Assembly (NCBI GenBank): GCA_021568835.1
Contig: JAKGSH010000010.1
Span: 4,650,001-4,714,000 of the forward strand
Source of the DNA: Streptomyces sp. Tue 6430
GTDB lineage: Bacteria > Actinomycetota > Actinomycetes > Streptomycetales > Streptomycetaceae
Direction: 5' to 3'
DNA: 64,000 bases
Translations under genes and position numbers: made by a program
The notes under the pieces: generated by a model
Seen by the model: only the letters and a program-made list of their open reading frames with translations
What the model was told of the DNA's origin: nothing
Database searches by the model: none
Part shown: positions 40,077-48,289 of the stretch, piece by piece
Position numbering within the stretch: position 1 is the stretch's first letter
How the letters are laid out: every line of letters begins with the position of its first letter

Positions 40077-41808
40077 GGCCCCTTCTCCTTCCGGTGGTCC
40101 GGGTGGCGCCCTGGGCGTACGCCGCCCCCGAGACCGCCAGCCCCGCCAACAGGGCCAGGGCGATCGCCGGGGACAGGGCGGCCCACGGGGCGCGTTCCAC
40201 ATAGGCGCGGGACTCGTCCAGGAGGAGGCCCCACTCGGGGGCCGGGGGCCGGGCGCCGAGGCCGAGGAAGCCCAGGGAGGCCAGGGCCAGGGCGATGCCG
40301 GGCAGGCGGAGCAGGGCGTGCCGGGCGACGGGCGCGGCGACGGCGGGCAGGACGTGCCGGGTGAGGATCCACGACGGGGGTGCGCCGATGGCCCGCTGGG
40401 CGGTGAGGAACCCCGACGCCCGCACCTCCTGGACCAGCGCCGCCGCGTGCGCGGCCAGCGGCGGCCAGGAGATCAGGGCGACCGCGAGGGCCGCCCCGCC
40501 GGTGCCGGGGCCCGAGACGGCCGCGACCAGGATGCCGGCGATCACCGGGGGCAGCGCGTTGGCGATGTCCGCCGCGCCGGCCGCGACCCCGGGCAGGAAG
40601 CCCAGCGCGAGGGAGAGGAGCAGGCTGAGCAGACAGACCGCCGCCGCCGTGCCGACCGTCGACGCCGCTCCGTGCCCGAGGCGGGCCAGCACGTCACGGC
40701 CGAGTCCGTCGGTGCCGAGCGGATGCGCCCAGGACGGCGGGGCCAGCCGGACCGCCGTGTCCACCGCGTACGGGTCGCGCAGCAGGCCCCACCCGACGAC
40801 CGTGGCGAGCAGCGCCGCCAGGACCAGCGGGACCGCCGGGCGGACGCGGACCGGCAGGGGCGGCGGCAGCGCCAGCGAGGCGTCCCGCAGGGCGGGCCCG
40901 AGGAGCCGCCGCCGTACCAGAGCCGACAGCGCGCCGGTGGCCAGGCCGAGGAGCAGCAGGGACAGGACCGCGCCCTGGAGCAGCGGCAGGTCCTGGGACT
41001 TGGCCGCCCCCAGCGCCGTACGGCCGATGCCGGGGACCGCGAACACCGTCTCCACCGCCACCGCCCCGCCGGTCAGGCCGACGGCGGCCATCCCGAACTG
41101 CGGGATCAGCGGCGGCAGTACCCGGCGCACGGCGGCGGCCGAGATCCGCGCGCGGCTCACCCCGGCGCCCCGCCACAGGTCCACCCACCGTTCCGCCAGG
41201 ACGGCCGGCAGCGCGTCCGCGACGAGACGGCCGAGCAGGCCGCCCGCCGGGACGCCGAGCGAGACGGCGGGCAGCACCATGGACGAGGGGCCCTCCCAGC
41301 CGGACGTCGGCAGCCACCCCAGCCACACCCCGCACACCAGCAGCCCGACGGTGGCCAGCAGGAACTCCGGTACGGCGGCCAGCATGGCGGCGCCCGCGCC
41401 GGCCGACGCCCGCCCGCGCACCAGCGCCGGCGCGACGAGCGCGGCGCCGAGCAGCACCGCCACTCCGAGCGCCGCGCCCATCAGGGCCAGCGACACCTGG
41501 AAACCGGCCAGCACGGAGGGGCCCACCTCGGTGCCGGACACCCAGGAGGTCCCGAGGTCGCCGCGGACCAGGCCGGCGGCCCAGCCGCCCAGCAGGGACA
41601 GCGGCCCGTCGTCCAGACCGAGGTCACGGCGTACGGCGTCCAGGGCCTCTTGGGTGGGCTCCTGCTCGGCGGAGCGGGCCCGCAGCACGGACAGGGCGGG
41701 GTCGCGGCCGGAGAGCCAGGGCAGCAGGCCGACGGCGGCGACGACCGCGAGGAGGGACACGGACCGGGTCGGCCCGGCGGCGCGCAGCCGGGAGAGCCGG
41801 AGCCTCAC
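40066..41808 (-). CDS. fused ABC permease (DppB and DppC in one chain)
   Basis: 580 aa from ATG 41808. The first half (about 1-300) is DppB-like, with the EAA-type loop around RWVDLWRGAGVSRARISAAA and FAVPGIGRTALGAA. The second half (about 310-580) is DppC-like, with APPSWAHPLGTDGLGRDVLA and the second EAA-type loop ASGFLTAQRAIGAPPSWILT. Most systems encode the halves separately. One continuous frame holds both with no stop, so the fusion is real and not a frameshift product. The stop of the fused chain overlaps the DppD-like start. Confidence 0.9.
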   Translation of the reverse strand: MRLRLSRLRAAGPTRSVSLLAVVAAVGLLPWLSGRDPALSVLRARSAEQEPTQEALDAVRRDLGLDDGPLSLLGGWAAGLVRGDLGTSWVSGTEVGPSVLAGFQVSLALMGAALGVAVLLGAALVAPALVRGRASAGAGAAMLAAVPEFLLATVGLLVCGVWLGWLPTSGWEGPSSMVLPAVSLGVPAGGLLGRLVADALPAVLAERWVDLWRGAGVSRARISAAAVRRVLPPLIPQFGMAAVGLTGGAVAVETVFAVPGIGRTALGAAKSQDLPLLQGAVLSLLLLGLATGALSALVRRRLLGPALRDASLALPPPLPVRVRPAVPLVLAALLATVVGWGLLRDPYAVDTAVRLAPPSWAHPLGTDGLGRDVLARLGHGAASTVGTAAAVCLLSLLLSLALGFLPGVAAGAADIANALPPVIAGILVAAVSGPGTGGAALAVALISWPPLAAHAAALVQEVRASGFLTAQRAIGAPPSWILTRHVLPAVAAPVARHALLRLPGIALALASLGFLGLGARPPAPEWGLLLDESRAYVERAPWAALSPAIALALLAGLAVSGAAYAQGATRTTGRRRGLEA

Positions 41809-43297
41809 TTGACGTGGGTGGCGGCCGTGACCAGTTCCCGCTCGCGCGGGTCGTGGGCGGCGCCGACGACCCCGGCCGCGTCGCCCTGGATCACCCGCTC
41901 GTGCAGCATCGGCACGGCGGCGTCGGTCGCGAGGACGGCGGCCTCGGCGGCGACGACCGCCCTGCGGCGGGCGTCACCCGTGGGCGTCCCGCCGGCCTTC
42001 CTCAGCAGGGCGTCCACCGCGGGGTCGTCGAGCTGGGCGATGTTGAAGGAGCCATCGGAGGCGAAGTCGCTGTAGAGGTAGGCGGCCGGGTCGCCGGAGT
42101 CCAGCACGGTCGCGCGGGACAGGACGAAGGCGTCGAACTCGCCCGCCAGCGCGTCGGACTCGATGTTGGCGTACTCGCGCACGTCCAGCTTCACCGTGAA
42201 CCCGGCCTTCTGGAGCTGCTGTTGCAGCGCGGCGGCAACTTCGGGGAGTTCGGCGCGGTCGGTGAAGGTGCCGATGGTGACGGTCCGGCCCGCCGGGGCG
42301 CCGGCCTTCGCGCGGGTGACCGGCGCGCGCAGCTTCGCCGCCCAGGGCAGCGCCGGGCTGAGCAGTCCCTCGGCCACGTCGGCGCGGCCCTCGTAGACGC
42401 CCTTCACGATCGACTCGGCGTCGATCGCCGCACGGGCGGCGGCCCGCAGCGAGGGGTCCGCGAAGGGGCCCTTGCGGGTGTTGAGGTACAGGGTGTTGGT
42501 GCGCGGCATGGGCACCTCGGTGACGAGGTCCTCGTCGAGCAGCGCGGCCTGGGAGACGGGGACCGCCTCCACGATGTCGGCCTCGCCGCTGCGCAGGGCG
42601 GCGGCGCGCGCGGTGCCGTCGGGCACGAACCGCACGTCGATGCCGGGCGCCTTGGCCCTGCCGCCCCAGTAGGCGTCGTAGCGGTCGAGGGTGGCGGAGG
42701 AGGTGCCCTCGACCTTCGTCAGTTCGAACGGGCCGGTGCCGGCGCCGACCGGGTTCACCGTCCTGCCCGTGTACGCCTTCGCGGCGAGGACCGCCAGCTG
42801 CGGCGAGCTGAGCCGCTGCGGGACCAGCGGGTCGACGGTGGCGGTCGTGACGGTGACGGTGTCGGCGTCGGCGGCCCGCGCGGTCAGCTCGACGCCGTCC
42901 AGGATCCGGGGCTTGGGGAGGCGCCGGCGGCCCGGGCGAGCGAGCGCACGACGGCCTCGGCGTCCAGCTTCGTGCCGTCGTGGAAGGTGACGCCGGTGCG
43001 TATCTCGAAGCTCCAGGTCCGGCCGCCCTGCCGCCAGGAGGTGGCGAGCGCGGGGCGGGCGTCGCCGGCCGCGTCCAGCTTCACCAGGGTCTCGGCGGTC
43101 GACCAGCGCGAGAGCTTGAAGGCATCGTCGGACAGCGGGGACAGGCCCGAGCGCGGCGGCTGCATCATCGCGAGCCGCACCCGCCCGCCGTCCGCACCGC
43201 CGACCGCGGTCCCGTCCCCGGCGAAACAGCCGCTGAGCAGCGCGGAGGCGGCCGCGAGGGCCGGTACGGGCAGCAGACGGCGGGCGGGCAGGCGCAC
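41805..43297 (-). CDS. family 5 solute-binding lipoprotein, one frameshift
   Basis: Starts at GTG 43297 (VRLPARRLLPVPALAAASAL) with lipobox LLSGC. Family 5 motifs: LVKLDAAGDARPALATSWRQ, TWSFEIRTGVTFHDGTKLDA, VEGTSSATLDRYDAYWGG. The frame breaks at G4 42915-42918; one base restores the link to KPRILDGVELTARAADADTV. It is the extracytoplasmic receptor for the fused-permease importer. Family 5 proteins bind peptides, nickel or metal chelates; the Zur-like box upstream points to a metal or metallophore. Confidence 0.87.
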
Positions 43298-43340
43298 GGA
43301 ACACTCCGGAGAGGTCGTCAAACGTTCAAGGGGTGCGCCG

Positions 43341-43368
43341 ACCGTAACACGATGACAATCGTTTTCAA
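43341..43368 (-). promoter_or_regulatory. Zur-like box overlapping a promoter
   Basis: TGACAATCGTTTTCA (43353-43367) is close to the recalled Streptomyces Zur box TGAAAATGATTTTCA (12 of 15). On the minus strand, TTGAAA (43368-43363) and TACGGT (43346-43341) are separated by 16 bp and look like -35 and -10 elements, so the box overlaps the promoter. The SBP start codon is about 45 bp downstream of the -10. Fur-family alternatives (Fur, Nur) cannot be excluded. Confidence 0.6.
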
Positions 43369-43419
43369 CAATGACCCGATCGTGGTCGCGCGACCGCCGA
43401 CCGCCGACGGGTGACGGAC

Positions 43420-44607
43420 TCAGAGCCGCCGCGCCTTGAGGGCCATGTGCAGCAGCAGCCGGTCCTCGCCGTCGTCCAGGTCCAGTCCCGTCAGCTGCTC
43501 CACCCGCGACAGCCGGTAGTACAGCGTCTGCCGGTGGATCCCCAGCCGGGCCGCCGTACGGCCCGCCTGTCCCGCACAGTCCAGGTACGCCTCGGCGGTG
43601 CGCGCCAGTTCGCGGTGGGCCGGGGTCGACAGGGCCCGTACGGCGGGGTCGTGGGCGGAGCCGGGCGGCAGCGAGGTCAGCAGCCGGTAGGGCCCGATCG
43701 ACGCCCACTCGGCGGTCGGGCCGAGGCGCGGCTCCGCCAGCGCCGCCCGGGCCGCCGCCGACGCCTCCCGCCAGGCCGCCCCCAGGTCCGCGAGGCCCGC
43801 CCGCCCCGCCGCGACCCCCGCGGCGGCCGCCCCGCCGGCCCGCTCCAGCAGCCGTCCCGCCACCGAGGTCGCCGGGGTCGCGGTCTCCGCCGAGCGCAGC
43901 CGGACCAGCACCGCCAGGCACTGGCCGCCCGCCCCCCAGGGGAGCGCGCACAGGGCCTCCGCACCGGGCAGTGTGCGCAGGGACGGCGCGTCGTCGGGGT
44001 CGGCCGAGGGCCAGGGCGCCACGCACACCACCGCGTGCGGCCCGTCCGCGCGGGCGCCGAGCGCGGCGCGCAGCTCCGCCACCGCCATGTCCCGCTGCCA
44101 GTCCCGGTCGGCGGCCAGGACCGCCCGCAGCTCGCGGGTGAGGCCGGCGCCGTGCCGGGCCTCGTCGGCCAGCAGCGCGCCGATCCGTCCCGTCACCTCC
44201 ATCGCGCCCGCCAGCTGTTCGTCCGAGGGGCCCGGGTCGCCGTCCAGCAGCCAGACGTAGCCGAGGACGACCCCCCGGTGGCGCACCGGGAGGCAGACGC
44301 GGCCCCGGTGGACGCCGGCCTCCGGGGCCGGCGGGATGCGGACCGGGCCCGTGGCGCGGGTGATGCCGAAACCCTCGAACCAGGACCGGACCGCCCGGGT
44401 GGAGCGCCGGGTGAGGATCGAACGGGTGCGCACCGGATCCAGGGCGGCGGCGTCCAGTTCGTCCTCGCTGTCGTAGGCGCCGAAGGCGATCAGTTCGAAG
44501 TCGCGGTTCTCCAGGGTCGCCGGGGCGCCGAGCAGCTCCGAGATCTCGTCGACCAGCTCCTGGTACTCACCCTTGAAATCCGCCGTCACCCGGTCATTCT
44601 CCCGCAT
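43420..44607 (-). CDS. PucR-type regulator, probable PutR of proline catabolism
   Basis: About 395 aa from ATG 44607 (MRENDRVTADFKGEYQELVD), with GAAGAGG 8 bp upstream; GTG 44643 is the longer alternative. The N-terminal part is GAF-like/CdaR-like, and the C-terminal PucR-type HTH is clear: ELARTAEAYLDCAGQAGRTA then LGIHRQTLYYRLSRVEQLTG. Regulators in this position (divergent from proline dehydrogenase) are proline-responsive activators in actinobacteria, recalled as PutR. It would act on the 44608-44771 promoter region. Confidence 0.85.
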   Translation of the reverse strand: MRENDRVTADFKGEYQELVDEISELLGAPATLENRDFELIAFGAYDSEDELDAAALDPVRTRSILTRRSTRAVRSWFEGFGITRATGPVRIPPAPEAGVHRGRVCLPVRHRGVVLGYVWLLDGDPGPSDEQLAGAMEVTGRIGALLADEARHGAGLTRELRAVLAADRDWQRDMAVAELRAALGARADGPHAVVCVAPWPSADPDDAPSLRTLPGAEALCALPWGAGGQCLAVLVRLRSAETATPATSVAGRLLERAGGAAAAGVAAGRAGLADLGAAWREASAAARAALAEPRLGPTAEWASIGPYRLLTSLPPGSAHDPAVRALSTPAHRELARTAEAYLDCAGQAGRTAARLGIHRQTLYYRLSRVEQLTGLDLDDGEDRLLLHMALKARRL

Positions 44608-44656
44608 CCCCGCGACCTCTTCATACATCTGTCTGAGATCCACGGCACGGATGCGT

Positions 44657-44666
44657 GACAGCTGTC
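44657..44666. promoter_or_regulatory. GACAGCTGTC palindrome between putR-like gene and proline dehydrogenase
   Basis: A perfect 10-bp palindrome in the divergent promoter region, next to a CACGG/CCGTG pair (44700-44716). A possible binding site for the PucR-type regulator; evidence is position only. Confidence 0.35.
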
Positions 44667-44771
44667 GATGGCCGACGATCGGAGGGATCCTTAGGTTTCA
44701 CGGTGGTTCTCCGTGCCGTTCCCGAATCGTCGGGAAGCGGCCTCGTATGGGTTGGTATGTGGAGGTGCCCC

Positions 44772-45698
44772 GTGCTGGGTCCCGTGATTCTCGCCGCGTC
44801 GCGCAGCGACCGGATGCGACGCCTGATCTCGGCGGCCCCGGTGACGAAGCAGGTCGTGGACCGCTTCATCCCCGGCGAGACGGTGGACGACATCGTCCCG
44901 ATCGTCGAGGAGCTGACCGCCAGGGGTCTGGAGCTGACGATGGACGTCGTCGGCGAGGACATCACCACCCCCGGACAGGCCGCCGCCGCCCGCGACGCCT
45001 ACCTGGAGCTGGTGGGCCGCCTCGAGGACCTCGACCTCGGCGAGAAGGTCGAGATGTCCGTCAAGCTCTCCATGTTCGGCCAGGCGCTGGAGGGCGGCCA
45101 CGAGCTGGCCCTCGCCAACGTCCGCCCGGTCGTCGAGGCCGCCGCCGCCATCGGCACGACCGTCACCCTGGACGCCGAGGACCACACCACCCTCGACTCG
45201 ATGTTCGCCGTCCACGAGGAGCTGCGGAAGGACTTCCCGCAGACCGGCTGCGTCATCCAGGCCTACCTCTTCCGCACCGAGGCCGACGCCCGCCGCCTCG
45301 CGGAGAGCGGCAGCCGCGTCCGGCTCGTGAAGGGCGCCTACAAGGAGCCCGCCGAGGTCGCGCACCAGAACAAGCACGAGATCGACAAGGCGTACGTCCG
45401 CGTCCTGAGGACCCTGATGGACGGCGAGGGATACCCGATGATCGGGTCCCACGACCCCCGCCTGATCTCCATCGGCCAGGAACTCGCCCGCAAGGCCGGG
45501 CGAAAGCTCGACGAGTACGAGTTCCAGATGCTCTACGGCATCCGCGGCGACGAGCACCTGCGCCTGGCCGCGGAGGGCCACCGCATGCGCGTCTACACCG
45601 CCTACGGCACCGACTGGTACGGCTACTTCATGCGTCGTCTCGCGGAGAAGCCGGCCAACCTGCGATTTTTCGCCCGCTCGATGATCAGCAAGGGGTGA
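44772..45698 (+). CDS. proline dehydrogenase
   Basis: 308 aa from GTG 44772, with GGAGGT 5 bp upstream. TIM-barrel PRODH: LTMDVVGEDITTPGQAAAAR, VEMSVKLSMFGQ, VTLDAEDHTTLDSMF, GCVIQAYLFRTEADARRLAE, RLVKGAYKEPAEV and FQMLYGIRGDEHL. It oxidises proline to pyrroline-5-carboxylate with FAD at the membrane surface. It is the short monofunctional type of actinobacteria, paired with pruA downstream. The stop is followed by an unusual 254-nt structured gap. Confidence 0.95.
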   Translation: MLGPVILAASRSDRMRRLISAAPVTKQVVDRFIPGETVDDIVPIVEELTARGLELTMDVVGEDITTPGQAAAARDAYLELVGRLEDLDLGEKVEMSVKLSMFGQALEGGHELALANVRPVVEAAAAIGTTVTLDAEDHTTLDSMFAVHEELRKDFPQTGCVIQAYLFRTEADARRLAESGSRVRLVKGAYKEPAEVAHQNKHEIDKAYVRVLRTLMDGEGYPMIGSHDPRLISIGQELARKAGRKLDEYEFQMLYGIRGDEHLRLAAEGHRMRVYTAYGTDWYGYFMRRLAEKPANLRFFARSMISKG

Positions 45699-45706
45699 TG
45701 CGCCGG

Positions 45707-45805
45707 ATGAGCCACGGCTGTCGGCCTCTGAGGGTTTTCGGAGGCCAACAGCCGCAGCCCTGCGGCCGGCTGAGCCGGACCCAGATCCGTGGTGGAAAGG
45801 AGTGA
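45707..45805 (+). CDS. candidate small ORF 1 in the pruA leader
   Basis: ATG 45707 to TGA 45805, 32 codons (MSHGCRPLRVFGGQQPQPC...). Its stop TGA overlaps the AAAGGAG that would serve small ORF 2. Codon use is unlike the genome (TGT, CCT, AGG, GTT, GGA), so it is either a leader peptide or not coding. AAGGGG lies 12 bp upstream. Confidence 0.3.
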   Translation: MSHGCRPLRVFGGQQPQPCGRLSRTQIRGGKE

Positions 45806-45813
45806 CGGATCCC

Positions 45814-45879
45814 GTGACTCCGCCCCCGAAGGGGCTTCTCACGACTCGCCGCAACGAGTGCGTGACGGTCAAGCCCTGA
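45814..45879 (+). CDS. candidate small ORF 2 in the pruA leader, Pro-rich start
   Basis: GTG 45814 to TGA 45879, 21 codons starting VTPPPKGLLTTRRNEC, with AAAGGAG at 45796-45802 (11 bp upstream, inside the loop of the GATCCGT hairpin). Three consecutive Pro codons at positions 3-5, plus a Pro at the end, in front of a proline-catabolic gene suggest a proline- or EF-P-responsive leader. Inference only. Confidence 0.4.
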   Translation: MTPPPKGLLTTRRNECVTVKP

Positions 45880-45952
45880 CCGCTGCTCACCATACGCAAC
45901 TGCTTCAGCACCCTTGGGCTGAAGCCAGGGAATCACTCGGAAGAGGTAACCC

Positions 45953-47584
45953 ATGGACGCTGTGACCCAGGTCCCCACCCCCGTCAACGAGCCGGTGCAC
46001 GGCTACGCCCCCGGCTCGCCCGAGCGTGCCCGGCTGGAGGCCAGGCTCAAGGAGCTGGCCGACAACCCGATCGACCTGCCGATGACCATCGGCGGCGAGA
46101 AGCGGATGGGCGGCGGCGAGCGTTTCGACGTCGTGCAGCCGCACCGCCACGAGGCGCGCCTGGGCACCTACGCCAACGCCACCCACCAGGACGCCCGGGA
46201 CGCCATCGACGCGGCCCTCGCCGCCGCGCCCGCCTGGCGCGCGATGTCCTTCGACGACCGCGCCGCGATCATCCTGCGCGCCGCCGAACTGCTGGCCGGC
46301 CCCTGGCGCGAGACCCTCGCGGCCTCCACCATGCTCGGCCAGTCGAAGACCGTCCAGCAGGCCGAGATCGACACCCCCTGCGAACTGGTCGACTTCTGGC
46401 GCTTCAACGTCGCCTACGCCCGCCAGATCATCGCCGAGCAGCCCCCGGCGAACTCCCCGGGCGTGTGGAACCGGCTGGACCACCGCCCGCTGGAGGGCTT
46501 CGTCTACGCGATCACGCCGTTCAACTTCACGGCGATCGCGGGCAACCTGCCCACCGCGCCCGCGCTGATGGGCAACGTCGTGGTCTGGAAGCCGTCCCCG
46601 ACGCAGACCCACGCCGCGGTGCTGCTGATGCGGCTCCTGGAGGAGGCCGGGCTGCCCAAGGGCGTCATCAACCTCGTCACCGGCGACGGCATCGCGGTGT
46701 CCGAGGTCGCCCTGGAGCACCGGGACCTGGCCGGCATCCACTTCACCGGCTCGACGAAGACCTTCCAGTACCTGTGGAAGACGGTCGGCGCCAACATCGA
46801 GAAGTACCGCTCCTACCCGCGTCTGGTCGGCGAGACCGGCGGCAAGGACTTCGTCGTCGCCCACCCGAGCGCCGACCCGGCCGTGCTGAAGACCGCCCTC
46901 ACCCGCGGCGCCTTCGAGTACCAGGGCCAGAAGTGCTCCGCGACCTCGCGCGCCTACATCCCGGCGTCCCTGTGGAACGCGGGCTTCAAGGAGGAGTTCG
47001 CCGCCGAGGTCGACTCCCTCACCATGGGTGATGTCACCGACCTGTCGAACTTCATCGGCGCCGTCATCGACGAGCGGGCGTTCGCCAAGAACAAGGCCGC
47101 CATCGACCGCGCGAAGCAGGACCCGGCCTGCACGATCGTCGCGGGCGGCAGCTACGACGACTCGGTCGGCTACTTCGTGCGCCCGACCGTCGTCGAGTGC
47201 ACCGACCCGGAGAACGAGGTCTTCACCACCGAGTACTTCGGCCCGTTCCTCGCCGTCCACGTCTACGAGGACGACAAGTACGACGAGATGCTCACCCAGA
47301 TGGAGTCGGTGTCCGACTACGCCCTCACCGGGTCGGTCATCGCGGGCGACCGCGCCGCGGCGGCCCACACGATGGAGAAGCTGCGCTACGCGGCCGGCAA
47401 CTTCTACATCAACGACAAGTCGACCGGCGCCGTCGTCGGCCAGCAGCCCTTCGGCGGCGGCCGCGCCTCCGGCACCGACGACAAGGCCGGCGCCCCGCAG
47501 AACCTGATGCGCTGGACCCTGACCCGCGCCATCAAGGAGACGCTGGTCCCGCCGACCGACTACACCTACCCGCACATGGGCTGA
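45953..47584 (+). CDS. pruA: L-glutamate gamma-semialdehyde dehydrogenase
   Basis: 543 aa from ATG 45953. An aldehyde dehydrogenase of the P5C dehydrogenase class: ITPFNFTAIAGNLPTAPALM, WKPSPTQTHAAVLLMRLLEE, HFTGSTKTFQYLWKTVG, catalytic Glu294 (LVGETGGKDF) and Cys328 (YQGQKCSATSRAYIP), and the C-terminal GQQPFGGGRASGTDDKAG. It oxidises glutamate semialdehyde from proline dehydrogenase to glutamate with NAD. It follows PRODH after the structured gap. Confidence 0.97.
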   Translation: MDAVTQVPTPVNEPVHGYAPGSPERARLEARLKELADNPIDLPMTIGGEKRMGGGERFDVVQPHRHEARLGTYANATHQDARDAIDAALAAAPAWRAMSFDDRAAIILRAAELLAGPWRETLAASTMLGQSKTVQQAEIDTPCELVDFWRFNVAYARQIIAEQPPANSPGVWNRLDHRPLEGFVYAITPFNFTAIAGNLPTAPALMGNVVVWKPSPTQTHAAVLLMRLLEEAGLPKGVINLVTGDGIAVSEVALEHRDLAGIHFTGSTKTFQYLWKTVGANIEKYRSYPRLVGETGGKDFVVAHPSADPAVLKTALTRGAFEYQGQKCSATSRAYIPASLWNAGFKEEFAAEVDSLTMGDVTDLSNFIGAVIDERAFAKNKAAIDRAKQDPACTIVAGGSYDDSVGYFVRPTVVECTDPENEVFTTEYFGPFLAVHVYEDDKYDEMLTQMESVSDYALTGSVIAGDRAAAAHTMEKLRYAAGNFYINDKSTGAVVGQQPFGGGRASGTDDKAGAPQNLMRWTLTRAIKETLVPPTDYTYPHMG

Positions 47585-47600
47585 CGCCCCGGCGCCCGCC

Positions 47601-47634
47601 CCGACGGGCCAGGTCCTTCGACCTGGCCCGTCGG
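47601..47634 (+). terminator. terminator after pruA
   Basis: CCGACGGGCCAGGTC and GACCTGGCCCGTCGG, 15-bp perfect arms with the loop CTTC, 17 bp after the pruA stop. Confidence 0.9.
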
Positions 47635-47938
47635 CATGTCCGGGGGAGCGGAGATCCCCGGCGAACACGCAGGTCGGGGCGGTGTGACCGAGGCGCCGTC
47701 TCAGATAGTAGGAAGTCCGAGTAATTGTGGAGACAGGCGCGGGCTCCTCCCTTAGTTTTGTAGGAGCCGAACGTCTCGCTCGACCGAGCGCGTGGCGGTC
47801 GTGAGCCGTGCCCCGTGCAGGCAACCCCTGCGGCACCGCTCCCCGGCCCATCTGGGGGCACCTCCCACGCCCTTGAGGCAGTGGGGGAGTCGCGCACCCC
47901 GTCGAACTTCCTGGTTCCGCGAATGGAGTCGATTTCCC
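47635..47938. other. leader region of the 43-aa gene with a dispersed hairpin repeat
   Basis: No gene is supported in these 304 bp. GGCTCCT/AGGAGCC forms a hairpin (about 47743-47769) in a locally AT-rich stretch. At 47852-47889 there is CTGGGGGCACCTCCCAC ... GTGGGGGAG, a stem-loop element that I recall as dispersed in many copies in Streptomyces genomes. The promoter is probably near the AT-rich part. Confidence 0.5.
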
Positions 47939-48070
47939 ATGGCCGAGAAGACCGCCCGCCGCCGCGTCCGCCACACCTCCCTCACGAGCGAGTCCGACCG
48001 CAAGAACGCCGCCGCGGCCCTCCAGCGCGCTCTCGACCGCCGTGACAACGGCGGCGAGACGGGCCACTGA
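47939..48070 (+). CDS. small basic protein, 43 aa
   Basis: MAEKTARRRVRHTSLTSESD continues as an Ala/Arg-rich helix and ends NGGETGH. It starts at ATG 47939, with GGAG 10 bp upstream. It is soluble and rich in Arg and Asp/Glu, with no known domain. Position between pruA and leuB is probably conserved in the genus (recalled hypothetical protein). A 12-bp hairpin (48174-48207) separates it from leuB. Confidence 0.7.
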   Translation: MAEKTARRRVRHTSLTSESDRKNAAAALQRALDRRDNGGETGH

Positions 48071-48173
48071 CCAGCTGCCGACCGACCGGCCGTCGACCAG
48101 CTGCCGACCGGCCGTCGACCGGTCCGGCCGGGCCGCTCCCCGCAGTCCGGGAGCCGCATCCGCACGGGGTGCG

Positions 48174-48207
48174 GCGCGGGTCCCGGACGGGACTTCGGGA
48201 CCCGCGC
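48174..48207 (+). terminator. hairpin upstream of leuB
   Basis: GCGCGGGTCCCG and CGGGACCCGCGC (12 bp perfect) with a 10-nt loop, no T tract, about 83 bp before leuB. Probably ends the small-gene transcript, or lies in the leuB leader. Just before it are direct repeats of CAGCTGCCGACCG (48072-48120). Confidence 0.65.
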
Positions 48208-48289
48208 CGCGCCCCGGACCGGACGTCCGCCCGTGTCCGCATCGCGGACGCTCCATGTCATTCCATGGGACGCCGAGTAGGGTGCTCAC

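Larger units (their letters stand above)
45699..45952 (+). promoter_or_regulatory. structured leader before pruA, serial hairpins
   Basis: Hairpins in order: 45715-45754 (CGGCTGT/ACAGCCG with inner GGCCTC/GAGGCC), 45752-45765 (CCGCA/TGCGG, overlapping the first), 45766-45778 (CCGGC/GCCGG), 45784-45811 (GATCCGT/ACGGATC), 45822-45835 (GCCCC/GGGGC), 45844-45859 (ACTCG/CGAGT), 45866-45882 (CGGTCA/TGACCG), 45902-45925 (GCTTCAGC/GCTGAAGC). Two small ORFs lie inside. No known riboswitch was recognised. The pruA RBS (GGAAGAGG) follows the last hairpin. Confidence 0.6.

Noticed and set aside
45699..45952. Cobalamin or other known riboswitch before pruA
   Set aside because: AAGCCAGGGAA loosely recalls a B12 box, but the rest of the conserved core is missing. 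Left as an unknown structured leader.
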